Below, in pieces: positions 43,092-52,132 of a stretch of 64,000 nucleotides of DNA. The DNA comes from Streptomyces parvus. GTDB lineage: Bacteria > Actinomycetota > Actinomycetes > Streptomycetales > Streptomycetaceae. Under the pieces are notes generated by a model, which was given only the letters and a program-made list of their open reading frames with translations, was not told where the DNA came from and searched no databases. Position numbers and translations under genes: made by a program. Numbering within the stretch: the first letter of the stretch is position 1; each line of letters opens with the position of its first letter. Location: assembly GCF_032121415.1 (NCBI RefSeq), contig NZ_CP135079.1:3844001-3908000 (forward strand). The letters run 5' to 3'.

Positions 43092-45557
43092 CTACCCCTC
43101 CTCCGCCAGCTCCGCCACCCCCGTGATCCGGTGCAGCGGGTAGGTGCGGACCTCGTCGGCCGTGTGGTCGTAGGCCGTGACGAAGCCGCCCTCCACGCGG
43201 ACCGGGGCGATCACGCGTTGGCTGGCCGCGCCGTCCGCGTTGACGTAGCCGATCCAGACCGTGGAGCCCGTCATCGCGGCCGCCTGGACCGTGGCCAGGG
43301 TCTCGGCGGGGGTGGTGCGGGGGAGGGCGCCGGAGGGGCCGGTCGACGGCGTGCCCTCCGGTGGCTCCTTGCGGGCCACCGTGGCGGCCGTGTCGCCCGC
43401 GCGGATGGCCCGGACCGCCGCGCCCAGGAGGGTGTCGTCCGGGACCGGGGGGCCTTCGGGGACCGGGACGGGAGGGGTGCGGGGCGGGGTGCGGCGGGCG
43501 CCGGCCCGGGTGATCAGGACGTCGCCCTCGGCGGATTCGGCGGCCGGTGCGTAGCCCATGTCGCGCAGGGCTTCGAGGAGGGAGCCGGGATCGGACTGGG
43601 CGGCCAGGACCGTGGGGGCCAGCCGGCGCAGGCGCAGGCCCGTGGAGCGGCGGTCGGCCAGGATCTCGTTGAGGACCGCCTCGTCGTCGCAGCGCACGTA
43701 CGCGGACGCCGCCCCGATCCGCAGGTGCCCGTGGCGGCGGGCCACGTCGTCGATGAGGTAGCTCAGCGGCTGCGGTACCGGCGTACGGCTGTGTGCGGCC
43801 AGGAACGCGTGCAGGTCGGCCGCCGCCTGCCCGGCGTCCAGGGCGCGGCGGACGGAGCCGGGCGTGAAGCGGTACACCGTCGCCCCGCCCTTCGACTCCA
43901 CGTCGGCCAGGACGGAGAGCGTGTCCGCCAGCGGGCGTTCCAAGGGGCCCGGGGCCACCGCCGTCAGGTCCGCCTGGAGCAGGACGTGGTCCAGGGGCTC
44001 GGGGAGGAGCGGCGCCAGGAGGGCCGCCGCCGTCTCCTCGCCCTCGTTCAGGAGGGCGCGGGCCTGTGCGGACAGCGCGCCCCGGCCCGTGATGCCCAGC
44101 AGCTCCGCCTCGTTGAGTGTCCACAGGGCCAGGCGGGAGCGGAGGTCCGAGCCCTCCGACGTCGGCGCCGAACCGCGCAACGGGCGCTCCCAGCGCAGCC
44201 GTCGCAGCAGCGACTCGGGCTCCGGCGCGGTGCCCGGCGGGAGTTCGGCGAACAGGGCCAGTACCCGGCGGCGCACGTCGGGGGCGGCCGAGCGGTCCAG
44301 CTCCGGGCCGAGCGCGGACAGGGCCCGCCCCTTGGCGTCCTGGCCGCCGACCAGGCCCGGGGTCCGGGTGGCGGCGAGCCAGGCGGTGGCCAGATGCGTC
44401 CAGCGGTCCTCGGCGGACAGGTCGCGCCACTCGTCGGACGCGGGCGTCGGCGCGTACCGCTCGTCGGTCTCCCCGTCGGAGGCCAGCAGCCCCGCCCCGT
44501 AGGCCAGTTCGATCCAGAACGCGGCGACGGGCTCGGTCACGTCCAGCGAGGTCGCGGCGCGCTTCAGCTCCCGTACGCTCAGGCCGCCCGCCCGCAGGAT
44601 CGTGGGGCCGCCGCCGTCCCAGAGCTTCAGCAGCTCCTCGACCGTGGACAGCGCCGTGAACGCCTGACCCGCCGCCGCCCTGTCCACAGCCTGTGGATCC
44701 CGTTCGGCCGCCGCCGCGACGGCCGGGGGGACCGGTTCCGGCACGCGGTGCGCGCGCCCGGCCCGGAGATGGAGCGCCGCCTCGCGCGGCAGGACCACCG
44801 TGCGCGTCGACACCGGCAGCAACAGGCCCCGGTCGCGCAGCCACTTGACGGGAGGAGTGGGGTTGGGCGTGACCTCCCCGTAGGGCGGGCCCCACACCAG
44901 CCGGTCCAGCACCGACAGCGCCTCCACCGGAGCCGTGTCCAGCAGTTCCGCCATCCGCGTCCGATCCGTGAACAGGGCGGACAGCGCGGCCACCGCCGAG
45001 ACCGGGTCGTGCGTCGCGGGCAGGCCCGCCGCCGCCAGGATCTCCTGGAGGCGGCCCGGCGACATGCCCGCCGTCGCCTCCGCGACCGTGGGGCCCAGGC
45101 CCGTGGGGGAGGGGTGCTGCGGCGACGGGGCGAGCAGTTCGCGGGCGGTGCGCACCAGCCGCAGCCGGTCGTCCCCGCCCCAGACCAGGGCCTGTTCGCG
45201 CAGCGTCACCAGCGCGCCCGGCAGCGCGGCGGTGATCGCCGCGCCCACGTCGTCGCGCTGCTCGCCGTCGTCAAGGCCGTCGCCGGTGAGCAGGGAGAGC
45301 AGAGTCTCGTACGGTGCCGGGTCCGGGGCCACCGCCAGCGCCTCGGCGGTCTGCAGCGCGAACCGGTCCAGGTGCTCCAGCGCGCGGACGACCGACGCCC
45401 GGGTACCGGCCCGGGTGGCGAGCTGCGTGATGTCGTTCGGCACCGGATTGAGGAGGTCGGGGCGGGCACGCAGCAGCCCGGCCAGCGATTCGTCGCCCCG
45501 GGCGCGCAGGGCTTCGGCGAGCGTGCGCGGTGGTGTGGTCGTCCCCATCCGTCCCAC
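43092..45557 (-). CDS. XPB-associated large protein with C-terminal WYL-like domain
   Basis: 821 residues. An N-terminal helicase-associated XPB/Ssl2-like region (ALRARGDESLAGLLRARPDL, then winged-helix-like LLTGDGLDDGEQRDDVGAAI) but no Walker motifs. The last 65 residues (VWIGYVNADGAASQRVIAPV, VEGGFVTAYDHTADEVRTYP, LHRITGV) look like a WYL domain. Mycobacteria carry a similar gene beside XPB (Rv0862c, from memory). GTG 45557 or ATG 45548. Role in repair is an inference from the pairing. Confidence 0.72.
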   Translation of the reverse strand: MGRMGTTTPPRTLAEALRARGDESLAGLLRARPDLLNPVPNDITQLATRAGTRASVVRALEHLDRFALQTAEALAVAPDPAPYETLLSLLTGDGLDDGEQRDDVGAAITAALPGALVTLREQALVWGGDDRLRLVRTARELLAPSPQHPSPTGLGPTVAEATAGMSPGRLQEILAAAGLPATHDPVSAVAALSALFTDRTRMAELLDTAPVEALSVLDRLVWGPPYGEVTPNPTPPVKWLRDRGLLLPVSTRTVVLPREAALHLRAGRAHRVPEPVPPAVAAAAERDPQAVDRAAAGQAFTALSTVEELLKLWDGGGPTILRAGGLSVRELKRAATSLDVTEPVAAFWIELAYGAGLLASDGETDERYAPTPASDEWRDLSAEDRWTHLATAWLAATRTPGLVGGQDAKGRALSALGPELDRSAAPDVRRRVLALFAELPPGTAPEPESLLRRLRWERPLRGSAPTSEGSDLRSRLALWTLNEAELLGITGRGALSAQARALLNEGEETAAALLAPLLPEPLDHVLLQADLTAVAPGPLERPLADTLSVLADVESKGGATVYRFTPGSVRRALDAGQAAADLHAFLAAHSRTPVPQPLSYLIDDVARRHGHLRIGAASAYVRCDDEAVLNEILADRRSTGLRLRRLAPTVLAAQSDPGSLLEALRDMGYAPAAESAEGDVLITRAGARRTPPRTPPVPVPEGPPVPDDTLLGAAVRAIRAGDTAATVARKEPPEGTPSTGPSGALPRTTPAETLATVQAAAMTGSTVWIGYVNADGAASQRVIAPVRVEGGFVTAYDHTADEVRTYPLHRITGVAELAEEG

Positions 45558-45612
45558 GGTAGCCGCTGGAACGCTACCGTCGGGGCAGGGCCGGGTAGAG
45601 GGGATGCGCCGC

Positions 45613-46875
45613 GTGGGGATCGAGAGCGACCAGCTCGTGTACGACTACCTGAGCCGGGTCGGCGACCTGGCTCAGCAGCAACAGCTCCCGTCGGGGGCCC
45701 GGATGCGGCTCGTCTCGACGCTGCGGGGTGAGATCGACCGCCGACGCACCACGGAGGGCGCGGACTCCCCGGCGGCCGTGCGGCGCATCATCGGCAGGCT
45801 CGGCAGCCCGGACGAACTGGTCGCCGCGGCGGCGCGGTCCGCCGACGGCCCGGCCCCGCTGCCGTCCGCCGGGGCCGGTGCGGGCAGCGGGGAGCCGCGG
45901 CGGCGGGGACTGCCCCGGCCCCGGAGCGGGCTGCTGCGGAAGGAGCCGGGGGAGGCCGGTCCCCCCGCGGACGAGGGGCGGGAGGCCACGGCTCCACGGA
46001 TGCCGAAAGCCGGTTTCGGGCGGGGCGCGTCGCGCCGCGAGCCGGAGGGGCGTGCGGATGAGGCCGGTGGGGCGGGAGCCGTCCCTGCTGACGGTGCCGC
46101 CGCCGTGCCTCGTCCCGGGCCCGCCCCCGACGACGTCCACGCCCCGGACGACGTCCCCGTCCGCGCCTGGCCCGACCCCTCCGCCCCGCACATGCTCGGC
46201 CAGGACCAGCAGGGAGGCGCGGACGACGCGACCGACTGGTGGCGCCTGGAGCCGGGGCCCTTCGACGAGGGGACCGCCGTCCCCGGGTTCTTCGGTGGCA
46301 TCGAGGCCCCGGAACTGCTCGGCAGGCGGCCGGTCCCCGTCGACCGGGACAAGAAGGGGGCGAAGGGCGAGGAGGAGGACGGGGCAGGCAGCCCGGAGGG
46401 CGCGGGCGACGGCAGGGCCGGGGATGCCGAAGGCACCGCCGCCCGCCGCCGCGCCCTGCGCCTCGTGAAGCTCCGCCGCCGCAAGCCCGCTGCCGTCGTC
46501 GCCGAACCCGCGGTCGCCGCCCCCGGCCCCCGCGGCGGCTTCGCCCACCCGCTGCTGCTCCTGGCCGCCGTCCTGCTCATCGCCGGCGTGGTCACCGGTT
46601 CCTGGCTGCCGCTGGCGGGCGGCTGGCTGATCGCTTACAGCTCGCGCACCCTCTCCCGTACGGAGGCGAAGTGGGCGGCGCTCGGCCTCCCGGGCGTCGT
46701 GGCGGCCGGGGCCCTGGTGTGGGTGTGGGGGCGGATGGAGGGGCGCTGGGGCGAGCCGATCCGCGAGGGCGCGATGCGGGACGTCCTGCTGGAAACCTGG
46801 CCGGTGGTCGTCCGGGTCGCCGCCGTCGCCTCCGCGCTCTACCTGGTGTGGCGGGCGCGGAGGCGTACGGGGTGA
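45613..46875 (+). CDS. Large membrane-anchored protein, unknown
   Basis: 420 residues from GTG 45613, which has AGAGGGG 9 nt upstream; ATG 45604 has no spacing. N-terminal helical domain (IESDQLVYDYLSRVGDLAQQ, RLVSTLRGEIDRRR, AVRRIIGRLGSPDELVAAAA), a DUF1700-like start. Then a long Pro/Gly/Glu-rich disordered stretch (about 80-300). At the C-terminus four hydrophobic spans (about 313-415). Function unknown. Confidence 0.65.
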   Translation: MGIESDQLVYDYLSRVGDLAQQQQLPSGARMRLVSTLRGEIDRRRTTEGADSPAAVRRIIGRLGSPDELVAAAARSADGPAPLPSAGAGAGSGEPRRRGLPRPRSGLLRKEPGEAGPPADEGREATAPRMPKAGFGRGASRREPEGRADEAGGAGAVPADGAAAVPRPGPAPDDVHAPDDVPVRAWPDPSAPHMLGQDQQGGADDATDWWRLEPGPFDEGTAVPGFFGGIEAPELLGRRPVPVDRDKKGAKGEEEDGAGSPEGAGDGRAGDAEGTAARRRALRLVKLRRRKPAAVVAEPAVAAPGPRGGFAHPLLLLAAVLLIAGVVTGSWLPLAGGWLIAYSSRTLSRTEAKWAALGLPGVVAAGALVWVWGRMEGRWGEPIREGAMRDVLLETWPVVVRVAAVASALYLVWRARRRTG

Positions 46876-46895
46876 GAGCCGGGCCCCCGGCTCTC
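46874..46895. terminator. Terminator hairpin
   Basis: GAGAGCCGGG (46874-46883) pairs with CCCGGCTCTC (46886-46895), between the convergent membrane-protein gene and the siderophore operon; the left arm overlaps the TGA. Confidence 0.6.
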
Positions 46896-46910
46896 GGCCG
46901 GGGAAGACGG

Positions 46911-47888
46911 CTACTTCGTCAGGCTCTTGTGGAGTTCGCCGAGGATCTTGTCGGCCGCCGTGTAGCCGATGCCCTGGATCCACAGCTGGTCGTCGACCGC
47001 GAAGACCTTGCCGTTCTTCACCGCGTCCATGTTCTTCCACAGGCCGCTGCCCGTGGTCTCCGTCTCCTTGGCCTTCTTCGGGTCGCCGTACGTCGAGTGG
47101 AAGACCACGTCCGCGTCCGCGAGGTCGATCCTCTCGGGGCTGACGTCGTAGGAGAAGCCGTCCTCGGCCTTGTCGGTGATCGCGGGGCGGCCCAGCCCCA
47201 CATCGGCCAGGATCGTCGCGATGTAGTTCTTCCTGCCGTAGATACGGATGTCCGCACCCTCGACGAAGCGGACCATGCTGACCTCGGTCGCGGCGACCCT
47301 CTCCTTGCCGCCGAGCGCCTTCGTCACGTCCGCCACGTGGTCCGCGTACCCGTCCGCGACCATCTTCGCCTCGGCCTCCTTGCCGAGGGCCTCCGCGTGG
47401 ACCTGGAAGTTCTCCTTCCAGGGGTAACCGGTGTTCTCCGTCATCACCGTCGGCGCGATTTTGGACAGCTCGTCGTACTTGTCGCCGTGCCGGATCTTGC
47501 TCGTGAGGATGAGGTCGGGCTTCAGAGCGGCGATGGCCTCCAGGTTCGGGGTCATCATCCGGCCGACGTCCTCGATTCCCGCGACCTGGTCCTTCGGCAG
47601 GTAGCCGAGGAAGCCCGACGCCACGTCCGCGTGGGTCGCGCCGACCGGCTTCACCCCGAGGGTGAGGGCCGAGTCCAGTTCGGCGGTGTCCAGGACGACC
47701 ACCCGCTGCGGGGCCTTCTCGACCTTCACGTCGCCCATCGCCGTCTTCACCGTACGGGTGGTATCGGAGCCGGACGCGGCGTCGGAGCCGGAGTCGTCGG
47801 ACGAGCCGCAGGCGGCCAGGGTCAGCGCGGCGACGGTCGCCAGGGACACGGCGGACAGGGCACGGGGGCGGAAGCTGCGCGGGGTCAT
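46911..47888 (-). CDS. Iron-siderophore ABC binding lipoprotein
   Basis: 325 residues. Lipobox LTLAAC with Cys27. Class III binding-protein fold with single long helix: QRVVVLDTAELDSALTLGVK, IGRMMTPNLEA-like segment (VGRMMTPNLEAIAALKPDLI), and C-terminal DAVKNGKVFAVDDQLWIQGI. ATG 47888 or GTG 47894. Last gene of the operon; binds an Fe-siderophore of unknown type. Confidence 0.87.
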   Translation of the reverse strand: MTPRSFRPRALSAVSLATVAALTLAACGSSDDSGSDAASGSDTTRTVKTAMGDVKVEKAPQRVVVLDTAELDSALTLGVKPVGATHADVASGFLGYLPKDQVAGIEDVGRMMTPNLEAIAALKPDLILTSKIRHGDKYDELSKIAPTVMTENTGYPWKENFQVHAEALGKEAEAKMVADGYADHVADVTKALGGKERVAATEVSMVRFVEGADIRIYGRKNYIATILADVGLGRPAITDKAEDGFSYDVSPERIDLADADVVFHSTYGDPKKAKETETTGSGLWKNMDAVKNGKVFAVDDQLWIQGIGYTAADKILGELHKSLTK

Positions 47889-47890
47889 GG

Positions 47891-48772
47891 TCACAGGACC
47901 TTTCCGGGGGTCGGTGCGGAGACGGAGGGGGAGGGCGACGAAGGGGTCCACGGAGCGCCCGGGACGACGAGCGGCGAGCCCGTCACTGGGTCCGGGACGA
48001 TCACCGCCTCCAGGCCGAAGACCTCGCGGACGAGTTCGGCGGTGACGATGTCCCCGGGTGCGCCCTCCGCCACGATCCGGCCCTCCTTCATGGCGACCAG
48101 ACGGTCCGCGTACCGGGCGGCCTGGTTGAGGTCGTGCAGCACGGTGACGACCGTGCGGCCCCGGGCGCCGTCCGCGGCGGGGGCCGCCAACTGGCGTACC
48201 AGGTCGAGGACTTCCACCTGGTGGGCGATGTCCAGATACGTCGTCGGCTCGTCGAGGAGCAGCAGGTCCGTGTCCTGGGCCAGCGCCATCGCGATCCACA
48301 CCCGCTGACGCTGACCGCCCGACAGCTCGTCCACCGCCCGGTCGGCCAGCTCCGTCACATCCGTACGGGACATGGCGTCGGCCACCGCCCGCTCGTCCTC
48401 GTCCGACCACTGCTGCCACCAGCTCTGGTGCGGCTGGCGGCCCCGCGCGACCAGGTCGGAGACGGTGATCGCCTCGGGCGCCACCGGGGTCTGCGGGAGC
48501 AGTCCGATGGACCGGGCGATCTGCTTCGTCGGTATCCGCGCCAGCTCCGTACCGTCCAGCAGGACCGCCCCGCCGCGCGGCCTCAGCAGCCGGCCGAGCG
48601 CCCGCAGGGTGGTGGACTTGCCGCAGGCGTTCGGGCCGACGATGACGGTGACCTGCCCATCGGGCACGGTGAGGTCCAACTCGTGGACCACGGTGCGGTC
48701 CTCGTACGCGAGGGTGAGGGAGCGGGCGGCCAGGCGGGAGCCCGGCTGCGCTGCGTCGGTCGTCGGGCTCAT
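47891..48772 (-). CDS. Iron-siderophore ABC ATPase (FecE/FepC-like)
   Basis: 293 residues. Walker A GPNACGKST, Q-loop, LSGGQRQRVWIAMALAQDTD, Walker B LLLLDEPTTYLD. The signature and TTYLD are typical of FecCD-type importers. Overlaps the permease by 4 nt upstream, and its stop is 2 nt before the binding-protein start. Confidence 0.9.
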   Translation of the reverse strand: MSPTTDAAQPGSRLAARSLTLAYEDRTVVHELDLTVPDGQVTVIVGPNACGKSTTLRALGRLLRPRGGAVLLDGTELARIPTKQIARSIGLLPQTPVAPEAITVSDLVARGRQPHQSWWQQWSDEDERAVADAMSRTDVTELADRAVDELSGGQRQRVWIAMALAQDTDLLLLDEPTTYLDIAHQVEVLDLVRQLAAPAADGARGRTVVTVLHDLNQAARYADRLVAMKEGRIVAEGAPGDIVTAELVREVFGLEAVIVPDPVTGSPLVVPGAPWTPSSPSPSVSAPTPGKVL

Positions 48773-49884
48773 GCGGTGCCTCCACTGCGGCTACGGTGAC
48801 CGCGGATGATCAGCCAGATCAGATACGGGGCGCCGACCGCCGCCGTGAGGACGCCCACCGGCAGTTCGGTGGGGGAGAACAGCCTGCGGGCCAGCAGATC
48901 GCCGAGGACGACGATCACCGCGCCCAGCAGCGCCGAGGACAGCAGCGGGATCTGCGCGGTCCGGGTCATCCGGCGGGCGATCTGCGGGGCGAGCAGCGCC
49001 ACGAAGTCCACCGGGCCCGCCGTGCCCGTCGCCACGGACGCCAGGACCACGCCGAGGGCGACGAGTCCGAGCCGTACGCGCCCCAGACGTACGCCGAGGC
49101 CGGTCGCGGTGTCGTCGTCCATCGTGACGGTGCGCTGGGCGCGGGCCGCCCAGGCGATGGCGGGCAGCAGCACCAGCAGCGTCCAGCCGATCGGGGCGGC
49201 CTCCGACCAGCCCCGCCCGTTGAGCGAACCGGTCATCCAGATCTGCGCCTGCTGGGCGACGAGGTAGTCGCCCTTGGTCAGGAACAGCGTGGTCACCGAC
49301 CGCAGCGCGACGGCGAAGCCGATGCCGATGAGGACGAAGCGGGTGGCGTGCAGGCCGCCGCGCCAGGCGAAGACGTAGACGAGCGCCGCCGCGGCCACTC
49401 CGCCGATGACGGAGAGGTAGGGCAGGACCGTGTACGAGGTGATGCCGAAGGTCATCGCGCCGACCGTGAGCGCGCTCGCGCCCTGGCTGATGCCGATGAT
49501 GTCCGGGCTGGCCAGCGGGTTGCGGGCGACCGTCTGGATCAGCGCCCCGGCGACCCCGAACGCGGCGCCGACCAGCAGCCCGACGACCATGCGCGGCAGC
49601 CGCAGCGTGCCCACGACCAGCTCGGCCGACGACGGCTGCCCGAGGATCACCCTCACGACCTCGCCGGGCGCGACGAAGCTCTCCCCGACGCAGAGGTAGG
49701 CGACGCAGACGGCGGCGAGGAGGACGAGCAGGGCCGCCGCCACGACGGACGCCCTGCGGTGCAGCAGGAACCGGCCGCGCGGCCCGGCCTTCACGACGGC
49801 GTACCCGGCGGGCCGGACCCGTACGGACGTCGAGGCCCCCACGGTCCTGACGGCCACGGGCGCGTTCATGGAGGTCCCGCTCAT
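48769..49884 (-). CDS. Iron-siderophore permease (FecCD family), second subunit
   Basis: 371 residues with about ten spans. VVGLLVGAAFGVAGALIQTV, ARNPLASPDIIGISQGASAL and GPVDFVALLAPQIARRMTR are family hallmarks. Start ATG at 49884 overlaps the first permease stop by 4 nt. The N-terminal 40 residues are cytoplasmic. Confidence 0.88.
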   Translation of the reverse strand: MSGTSMNAPVAVRTVGASTSVRVRPAGYAVVKAGPRGRFLLHRRASVVAAALLVLLAAVCVAYLCVGESFVAPGEVVRVILGQPSSAELVVGTLRLPRMVVGLLVGAAFGVAGALIQTVARNPLASPDIIGISQGASALTVGAMTFGITSYTVLPYLSVIGGVAAAALVYVFAWRGGLHATRFVLIGIGFAVALRSVTTLFLTKGDYLVAQQAQIWMTGSLNGRGWSEAAPIGWTLLVLLPAIAWAARAQRTVTMDDDTATGLGVRLGRVRLGLVALGVVLASVATGTAGPVDFVALLAPQIARRMTRTAQIPLLSSALLGAVIVVLGDLLARRLFSPTELPVGVLTAAVGAPYLIWLIIRGHRSRSGGTA

Positions 49885-50930
49885 GCCGGCACCGCCTTCC
49901 GGCGTACGAGGGCGACCAGGAACGGCACCCCGATCAGCGCCGTCATCACGCCCGCCGGGACCTCGCCGGGCGGGAACACGATCCGGCCGACGACGTCCGA
50001 GACGAGCAGCATCACGGGCCCGGTCAGCGCCGCCATGGGCAGCACCCAGCGGTGGTCGTTGCCGACGACCGCGCGGGCGATGTGCGGGACGGCGAGCCCG
50101 ATGAACGCGATCGGCCCGGCGGCGGCGACCCCGACCCCGGTCAGCACGGTCGCGCCGACACCGCCGACGATCCGGACCGCCGCGACGTTCTGCCCGAGCC
50201 CCTTCGCCACGTCCTCGCCGAGCGCGAGCGCGTCCAGGCCGCGGGCGACGGCGAGCACGAGCACCGTCCCGACGAGGAGGAACGGCCACACCTGCTGGAC
50301 GACGGCCGCCTCCCGGCCCGCGATCGAACCGACCTGCCAGAAGCGGAACTCGTCCAGCGCGGACGCCTTCGTCGTGAGGATCCCCATCGTCACCGACACC
50401 AGCAGCGCGTTGATCGCCGCACCGCCGAGCGCGAGCTTCACCGGGGTCGCGCCGCCGCGTCCCCGGGAGGCGACGGCGTACACGGCGACCGAGGCGACGG
50501 CCGCGCCCGCGAAGGCGAACCACACATAGCCGGTGAGCGTGTGGACCCCGGCGAACGCGATGGCCATCACCACGGCCACCGACGCGCCCTGGCTGATGCC
50601 GAGGATGCCGGGGTCGGCGATGGGGTTGCGGGTGATGCCCTGGAGCACCGTGCCCGCGAGGGCCAGCGCCGCGCCGACCATCAGCCCGATGAGCGTGCGC
50701 GGCACCCGCATCGTGCGGATCACCTCGGCGGCGTCCGAGTGCCCGCCGTGCAGCAGGGCGTCGACCACCTCGCCCGGCGGGATGGACCGCGCGCCCACGG
50801 CGAGGCTCAGCAGGACGGCCAGCAGCAGGGCGACGACGGCCGCGGCCGTCGCGGTCGCGCGTCGGGTGAGGCGGGGTGCGCGGGGCACACCGCAAGGCGC
50901 GGCGGCCCGCACGGGCGCTGACGCTGACAT
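49881..50930 (-). CDS. Iron-siderophore permease (FecCD family), first subunit
   Basis: 349 residues. LIGLMVGAALALAGTVLQGI, TRNPIADPGILGISQGASVA and GLAVPHIARAVVGNDHRWVL place it in FecCD. First gene of the operon; ATG 50930 chosen, with an in-frame TTG 9 nt upstream. An IdeR/DmdR-like box sits about 50 nt upstream. Confidence 0.88.
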   Translation of the reverse strand: MSASAPVRAAAPCGVPRAPRLTRRATATAAAVVALLLAVLLSLAVGARSIPPGEVVDALLHGGHSDAAEVIRTMRVPRTLIGLMVGAALALAGTVLQGITRNPIADPGILGISQGASVAVVMAIAFAGVHTLTGYVWFAFAGAAVASVAVYAVASRGRGGATPVKLALGGAAINALLVSVTMGILTTKASALDEFRFWQVGSIAGREAAVVQQVWPFLLVGTVLVLAVARGLDALALGEDVAKGLGQNVAAVRIVGGVGATVLTGVGVAAAGPIAFIGLAVPHIARAVVGNDHRWVLPMAALTGPVMLLVSDVVGRIVFPPGEVPAGVMTALIGVPFLVALVRRKAVPA

Positions 50931-50977
50931 GGGAACCAATCGGGACGGACGCGGAAGGCGGCGGTACGTGCCGGGCC

Positions 50978-50993
50978 GGTAAGGCTTGGCTAA
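50978..50993. promoter_or_regulatory. IdeR/DmdR1-like iron box
   Basis: Minus-strand TTAGCCAAGCCTTACC matches the iron-box consensus TTAGGTTAGGCTAACC at 11 of 16 positions, placed upstream of the siderophore permease. Confidence 0.5.
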
Positions 50994-51050
50994 GTACGCG
51001 CTTCAGTCTAGGCGGCGCGATTTCGCCCCCGACAGCGGCCGGTCGGCAGA

Positions 51051-51695
51051 ATGGCAGGCATGGCATCCACGGTTCAGCACCCTCTGACGGTCGGCTTCGA
51101 CCTCGACATGACGCTCATCGACTCCCGCCCCGGCATCGCCGCCGCCTTCCGGGTCCTGTCCGCGGAGACGGGGGTGCCGATCGACGAGGAACTGGTCGTG
51201 AGCCGGCTCGGCCCGCCGCTGGAGACGGAACTGGCGCACTGGTTCCCGGCCGAACAGGTGGCCGCCGTCGGTGACCGCTACCGGCAGCTCTACCCCGACC
51301 ACGCGATAGCGCCCAGCACGGCCCTCCCCGGAGCACGGGAGTCCGTGGACGCGGTGCGGGCGCTCGGCGGCCGGGCGATCGTCGTGACGGCGAAGTACGA
51401 GCCGAACGCCAAGCTGCACCTCGCGCACCTCGGGATCGAGCCGGACACGGTGATCGGCTCGCTCTGGGCGGAGGCCAAGGGCGAGGCGCTGAGGGAGCAC
51501 GCGGCGCGGGTGTACGTGGGCGACCACGTGGGAGATGTACGAGGAGCGCGCGCGGCAGGCGCCCTGTCGGTGGCCGTGACGACGGGCCCGTGCGACGAGC
51601 GGGAGCTGCGGACGGCCGGCGCTGACGTGGTGCTGGCGGACCTGACGGAGTTCCCGGCCTGGCTGGCCGCCTTCGCCGCGGAACGGGCGGCGTAG
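51051..51695 (+). CDS. HAD-family phosphatase
   Basis: 214 residues. Motif I DLDMTLIDS (Asp17, Asp19), cap domain with ELVVSRLGPPLETELAHWFP, motif II-like VVTAKYEPNAKLHLA and motif IV YVGDHVGDVRGARAAG. Phosphoglycolate-phosphatase-like. ATG at 51051 or 51060. Substrate unknown. Confidence 0.82.
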   Translation: MAGMASTVQHPLTVGFDLDMTLIDSRPGIAAAFRVLSAETGVPIDEELVVSRLGPPLETELAHWFPAEQVAAVGDRYRQLYPDHAIAPSTALPGARESVDAVRALGGRAIVVTAKYEPNAKLHLAHLGIEPDTVIGSLWAEAKGEALREHAARVYVGDHVGDVRGARAAGALSVAVTTGPCDERELRTAGADVVLADLTEFPAWLAAFAAERAA

Positions 51696-51718
51696 GCGGC
51701 AGGGGAGAACCCGGGCCC

Positions 51719-51955
51719 CTACGGGTTGGTGGCCCGTTTCGGCGAGTTCACCCACGCCGAGCGGACCACGCCCGCCCCGGCGATCAGGAACCCGACGCCC
51801 ATCAGCATGCAGACGCCGTACGCGATCGGCGGGAACGGGTCCGTACCGAGGAACAGAGGGGCGACGGTGACCAGCGTGGCCAGTGCGCCGACGAAAAAGA
51901 CGATCGCGCCGACCTGAACGAGCCGGTCGCCTGCGCCTGAAGGAGTAGTACTCAC
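51719..51955 (-). CDS. Small two-span membrane protein
   Basis: 78 residues, GTG start. Two hydrophobic spans (GAIVFFVGALATLVTVAPLF; GVCMLMGVGFLIAGAGVV), no known motif. Divergent from the cold-shock gene; common in Streptomyces as hypothetical. Confidence 0.65.
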   Translation of the reverse strand: MSTTPSGAGDRLVQVGAIVFFVGALATLVTVAPLFLGTDPFPPIAYGVCMLMGVGFLIAGAGVVRSAWVNSPKRATNP

Positions 51956-52000
51956 GCGACCAGGGTAGTTCCCAGCCCGGAGGAACTCTCCGGCGACGTC

Positions 52001-52028
52001 TTGTCACCGGCCGTAGGGCCATTAGCCT
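52001..52028 (+). promoter_or_regulatory. HrdB-type promoter of the cold-shock gene
   Basis: TTGTCA (52001-52006), 16-nt spacer, TAGCCT (52023-52028), near-consensus for Streptomyces vegetative promoters. It leads to the cold-shock-domain gene about 105 nt downstream. Confidence 0.6.
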
Positions 52029-52036
52029 GGGACCGG

Positions 52037-52055
52037 GCGGGTCACGGTGACCCGC
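52037..52055. promoter_or_regulatory. Perfect 19-bp palindrome next to the transcription start
   Basis: GCGGGTCAC-G-GTGACCCGC begins 9 nt after the -10 element. It could be a repressor site or a leader hairpin. A second short hairpin (52080-52096) follows in the leader. Confidence 0.55.
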
Positions 52056-52132
52056 TGTATTGCTATCCGGTGCTTTTCGGAGCCGTTTTCCGGCTCTCCC
52101 GCACACCGACGAGTACGAGGACGAGGACAGAC

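Noticed and set aside
41727..45731. A 1334-codon open frame opposite the XPB and partner genes
   Set aside because: It is a shadow of minus-strand genes with clear domains; its sequence is low-complexity with no motif.
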